From Symsagittifera roscoffensis (Eukaryota; Xenacoelomorpha; Acoela; Convolutidae), in NCBI RefSeq assembly GCF_963678635.1, contig NC_087070.1:9274539-9338538 (forward strand): DNA of 64,000 bases, in the 5' to 3' direction. Of the stretch, positions 60,430 to 64,000 are shown piece by piece (the first letter of the stretch is position 1; each line of letters begins with the position of its first letter). Under the pieces are notes generated by a model. The model was given only the letters and a program-made list of their open reading frames with translations, was not told the DNA's origin and searched no databases. Made by a program: the position numbers and the translations under genes.

Positions 60430-60437
60430 GCGGGGAG
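60430..60437 (+). promoter_or_regulatory. Polypurine tract of element B
   Basis: GCGGGGAG abuts the 3' LTR, the position from which plus-strand DNA synthesis starts in LTR elements. Confidence 0.8.
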
Positions 60438-60762
60438 TGTAAAAGTATTATTGTTTGTTCATTTAACCTCTGATCTTTACTGATCGTTGACCTTTAAGTT
60501 GTTAATTTATACACCTGCCAAAAGCGCAACGGCTTTTGGTAGACTCGGAATTGGTCACTATCTTTTATGATACGTAACAAATCAACCGAAACCAATTCAA
60601 TCTTTTAATCCTCTCTTACCTTAGTTAGCATCACCGTCTTTTATTTAGTCTTAAATAAAAGCCTACAATTTTAGTAGGAATCTTAATCATCCGTAATCTT
60701 AATCTAGTCTTAGTTTAAGTACACTCTTATACAACTACGAGTGGTATCCTAATTTTTTAACA
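60438..60762 (+). repeat. 3' LTR of element B (325 bp)
   Basis: Identical to the 5' LTR except for one missing G in CCTACA(G)ATTTTAG. It contains the same stem-loop and AATAAA (60654-60659). Confidence 0.96.
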
Positions 60763-61674
60763 ATATATATTTGACGGAACTGTCAAAACGTTTTTTTCTG
60801 ATTGTCATTGTTTGTCAAAAAATAGTAATATATTTTTTTCTTTTTTTTATTGTCATTGTTTATCAAAAAAGACCCAATCTCAAGAGCTTGCTAATATTCC
60901 CAATGAAAACTAAAATGAAAGCCAAAAAAAGGTAAACATGAAACAGACAGTTTGAAAAAGTGAAGCGAAACTCAAAATGTCAGACGCCGAAAGAGAGGCT
61001 GCTTGCCTCTGCTAATGAGTAAGCATAACAGTCTGCTTTTTTGTAGAAAAATATAGGCATCATTTTTTGCATGAGTTTTGGAAAAATAAATGTGTTTGAA
61101 TTGGATTTTGAAAAGTTAAATGCCTTAATCAATCCATTCAAGGTTTTTACAAAAATCTATTGACAACTTCTGATCAGTAAACTGTTAACAAGCTTTGATC
61201 ACTAAACTTTGCATTGAGAATTTTTTTAAAAAGTCCAAAAACTATTGAAGAAAAAAAAGAAACTTTCAGCACAAATTTGAAGCTAGCTCAATTTTCTCAT
61301 AGTTTCATTTTTATATAACATATCACCATAAGCTGGGCTCATTAAATGAGGATAAAACTAAAAAAGAGAAAAATATTGAAGTTTTGTTTCTGAAAAAACG
61401 AGTATTTTATATTAAGTTTGCATGTATAAAAAACCTATAAATAATTTTCTTCGACTACGATTAGATGTAGCCTCTTGATGATTGACTTTAGTAAATGAGT
61501 ATGTTTTTTTAGAAGACAAGTGCCGGTAACACAACTTTCGGTACCAGAGAAAAAAACGTAGATTTTTTGACGTTAAAGACGTTAACTTTTGAAATTGAAG
61601 ACATAAGAGAGATTTCAACTATCAGTTTATCAAAGATCAAGTATCAATTACATTGTTTTCACTGAAAGAAAAAT
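60763..61674. other. AT-rich DNA right of element B
   Basis: The sequence TTGTCATTGTTTGTCAAAAAA and a relative (TTGTCATTGTTTATCAAAAAA) are duplicated at about 60,803 and 60,850. A possible short first coding exon (MSDAEREAACLC, from 60,977) ends in a stop; not called. Confidence 0.35.
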
Positions 61675-61890
61675 AACTTTGGCTCTTTTTCCTTTTCCCC
61701 CCTCCACCTGCAAATTTTTCAATTTGAAATTACTGTTCACTTTGTCCGATTGTCATGAAAATAGACATGCATATTGATTAGGCCATAACAAACATATTTG
61801 GTCTTCATAATTAGCCTTGTAAAACCACTCGTTAGACTATAAAATTCATGTTTGTGTGAGGTGGGGGGAAAAGGAAAAAGAGCCATAACT
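61675..61890. mobile_element. Fold-back (MITE-like) element with GGCTCTTTTTCCTTTTCCCC arms
   Basis: The left arm (61675-61707) and right arm (61859-61890) are nearly perfect inverted repeats of about 30 bases around a 150-base AT-rich centre. No coding. Confidence 0.8.
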
Positions 61891-63817
61891 TAAACTATCG
61901 AATAAAAGTGCTCAAATTATCAGAAAGATATTAAAAACATACTAAAAAGACATAATAAACCTACTAAAGTTTTGTGACTTAATTTTGACTTGCTGGGTTT
62001 ATAAACAGCCTTGGAAAATAAAAGTGGACGAGAAGTTGAAGATGAAAATCTTTTCACGTGTTAGATCATATTAAAGAACAGAACTTAACCCAAAAACTCT
62101 TTAAATTTCTTAATAATTATTGAGATACAGAGTATAAAAAGGCACAAAAAAAAATACTAGCAGTGGGAGACTTTTGCTATGAAGTTATTTCCATACAGTA
62201 GTTAAAATTAAACGCGTGGTTAAAAATAAACACATTTTTCTTGCATAGTTTTTCTTTCTTTTCAAGTTAATTTCAGGCAGTCGATTTTTTCTATATGATT
62301 AAAATTAAACCAGTGGTTACAGTAAAGCAATTTTTTCAAATGTTTTCATGTTCTTTTTTAATTAAGGACACCTTGAAGAGTCTAATGAAGTTTTTTTTAA
62401 GCTTAAAAATGATTTACCCTTCAAATTGAAAAAAAAAACTTTTCGGTTAGGCAGGCGAGAAATTCATTCATGTTCTATTAAATCAAATGTTTGAAAAAGT
62501 ATCGAGTATCATGTAAAATTCTTAAGTAATCAAAAAATAGGCTCTCTAATTTTTTCACTTAAGAGTAACAATAAACTTTTTAGAATAAGTGACATATAGT
62601 TTGCAAGAATTCACGACGGAAATGTAAGGAACGACAATCAAACTTTCTTCTGTAGCGAATGAATTGAAAATCACTTGTTTTGATACAAACGTCTTCAAAT
62701 GATATCGAACTAATTGGTATAGTTTTCTTTTGTTGAAATTGGCTAACTTTGATGAAAATTTCAAAAAACACAATACTTACCGATTAGTTTTTTTTTCAAA
62801 ATACAATTTCAGCCGAATAAAGTGCAAAAATTTTTCTTACAAAAAGCTTTTATCGAAGTTATTTTTTTTTCTTTTGGCAAGGAATGAAAAAATTTGATAT
62901 GAATCATGTCAAATTTTAAACATTTCTTTCTCGGCAACCATTTATGTGAACCATTTTAGATGTTTTAAAAGTTTTCCAGAAATAATTATACAAAGTAGTT
63001 TTCATTTCGCTGCTCCAAATCTGTCGAAAAGCAAAAAATAATCAAGTTGTTTTGTCAGGACGAAATAAAAAATGTTTCTTGAGTTATCATCTGCAGCGTT
63101 TTCATACAATTATATTGATGTACCTCATCTTAGTTTTTTGTGGAGATAAATAGAAAGTTTCTACTCCACATCGGATCTAGGGTCTTAAAGCACTAAACGA
63201 CATAACATCGGCAATTTTTTTTTGTAGTCAATTTATTTTGAAAATTAGCCGATAAATTTCAACGAACTTGTTTTCGCAGTTCATCTGAAAATTTTTGCAG
63301 ATAAATGTGAAAATATTGACCTTGGGCCGCTCAGTGCGTAAGACCCCGTTTCTATAATTGAAGTGTATATAAATTTTGAATTTTAAAATGGCCAGCTTGC
63401 TCATTCTGGCAAGTATTTTTTATACCAGTCTAATCAAGTTTTTTTTGAATAAAAACTGTATCAAATTAATTTTGTGAAAAAGTCTTTGCTGATGCCAATC
63501 ATTTAAAAAAAAACAAATCTTCGAATTTGACTATGAATTGTCAATCATATTACATTATAAAAATCAGTAAATTACCCATATTTAACTTTATTTTGTCTAG
63601 TTTAACTAATAAGTTGACTATAATGGGGTCTTTTTTACGGCCCAATATTGATATTTTGATTACTTTGAAAATTAAATCATAAAGTTCAAATATGATTGCT
63701 TGAAATTAATTTAAGCAAATATTGAATTCAACTAACAGTTCCGACCTTTTTGGCCGTATAACACAAAATACCCTAAAAATGCAATATGAACTCAGAAAAT
63801 ACGGCAGTTATGAAACA
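61891..63817. other. AT-rich intergenic DNA
   Basis: No gene or structured repeat that I can support. Minus-strand ORFs near 62,555-62,773 are unremarkable. Confidence 0.35.
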
Positions 63818-63930
63818 GGGGCGTTTAACAGTGCCGAAGTACAACAGTGTCGAAAATTGATGATTTTCGGCACTGTTGAACAATAAAATTGTTTTCGGCA
63901 CTCTTGTACTTCGGCACTGTTGAACGCCCC
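63818..63930. mobile_element. Fold-back element with GGGGCGTTTAACAGTGCCGAAGT ends
   Basis: A 32-base terminal inverted repeat: the left starts GGGGCGTTTAACAGTGCCG, the right ends CGGCACTGTTGAACGCCCC. An inner second palindrome of TTTTCGGCACTGTT words follows. Related GTGCCGAATAACAACAG words continue to the window edge (63,944-63,995), so a larger array may extend right. Confidence 0.88.
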
Positions 63931-64000
63931 TCTAAGGGCATCACAACAGTGCCGAATAACAACAGAGCCGAAAACAATTTTCTTGTTTAACAGTGGATAT

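Larger units (their letters stand above)
53134..60767 (+). mobile_element. Complete Ty3/Gypsy LTR retrotransposon (element B) with target duplication
   Basis: TG...CA-bounded LTRs at 53139-53464 and 60438-60762 flank gag, pol and a third ORF. A 5-bp ATATA occurs on both outer sides (53134-53138 and 60763-60767), consistent with a target-site duplication, though in AT-rich DNA. The two LTRs differ by one deleted G, so insertion is recent. Order of domains: Gag with zinc knuckles, protease, RT, RNase H, integrase. Despite the young LTRs the coding frame is interrupted three times. Confidence 0.95.

Noticed and set aside
62555-62773. Two overlapping minus-strand ORFs
   Set aside because: AT-rich, no family resemblance, and the nearby GTAAGT donor has no convincing exon before it.

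Overview
The window looks like animal (invertebrate metazoan) nuclear DNA. Intergenic and intronic DNA is strongly AT-rich and crowded with dispersed and tandem repeats. Genes are split by introns with GT..AG borders and polypyrimidine acceptors. The host genes belong to animal families: a caspase-fold protein and a nuclear receptor. I cannot name the species from the sequence.

Layout. Positions 1 to about 21,060 hold a giant Ty3/Gypsy-type retroelement (element A) whose left end lies off the window. It has two very long intact ORFs on the plus strand. The first is a 3,160-residue Gag-Pol (two zinc knuckles, DTG protease, RT, RNase H, integrase) with a long C-terminal extension ending in what looks like a degenerate macro (ADP-ribose-binding) fold. 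The second is a 2,955-residue protein with a complete SGNH/GDSL esterase domain and a second, degenerate SGNH-like domain. A duplicated RNA-hairpin module with compensatory base changes precedes the first ORF. From 21.9 to 26.1 kb lie tandem duplications containing LINE reverse-transcriptase debris and a minisatellite. From 26.76 to 31.32 kb is a two-exon host gene joining a caspase-like domain (His/Cys dyad present), a 30-bp coding repeat and a C-terminal module resembling DUF7477. From 31.5 to 39.8 kb is repeat-rich DNA with a palindromic family bounded by CCCGGGTTGA termini.

On the minus strand, from 47,457 down to about 40,341, I reconstruct at least six exons of a nuclear receptor. They cover the second half of the DNA-binding domain, the VRLNRRRGG extension and most of the ligand-binding domain. 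Every intron phase agrees. The exon for the first zinc finger and the C-terminal AF-2 exon were not found.

From 53,139 to 60,762 is a complete, young Ty3/Gypsy LTR element (element B). Its two LTRs differ by one base indel, flanked by an ATATA duplication, and it carries gag, pol and a third acidic ORF. Its Gag start codon straddles the LTR/primer-binding-site junction. The reading frame is interrupted by two frame changes and one stop. The rest, to 64,000, is repeat-bearing DNA with two fold-back elements and no gene I can support.

The genes do not form a pathway. The window is two host genes embedded in a transposon-rich landscape, with element A the most unusual object.
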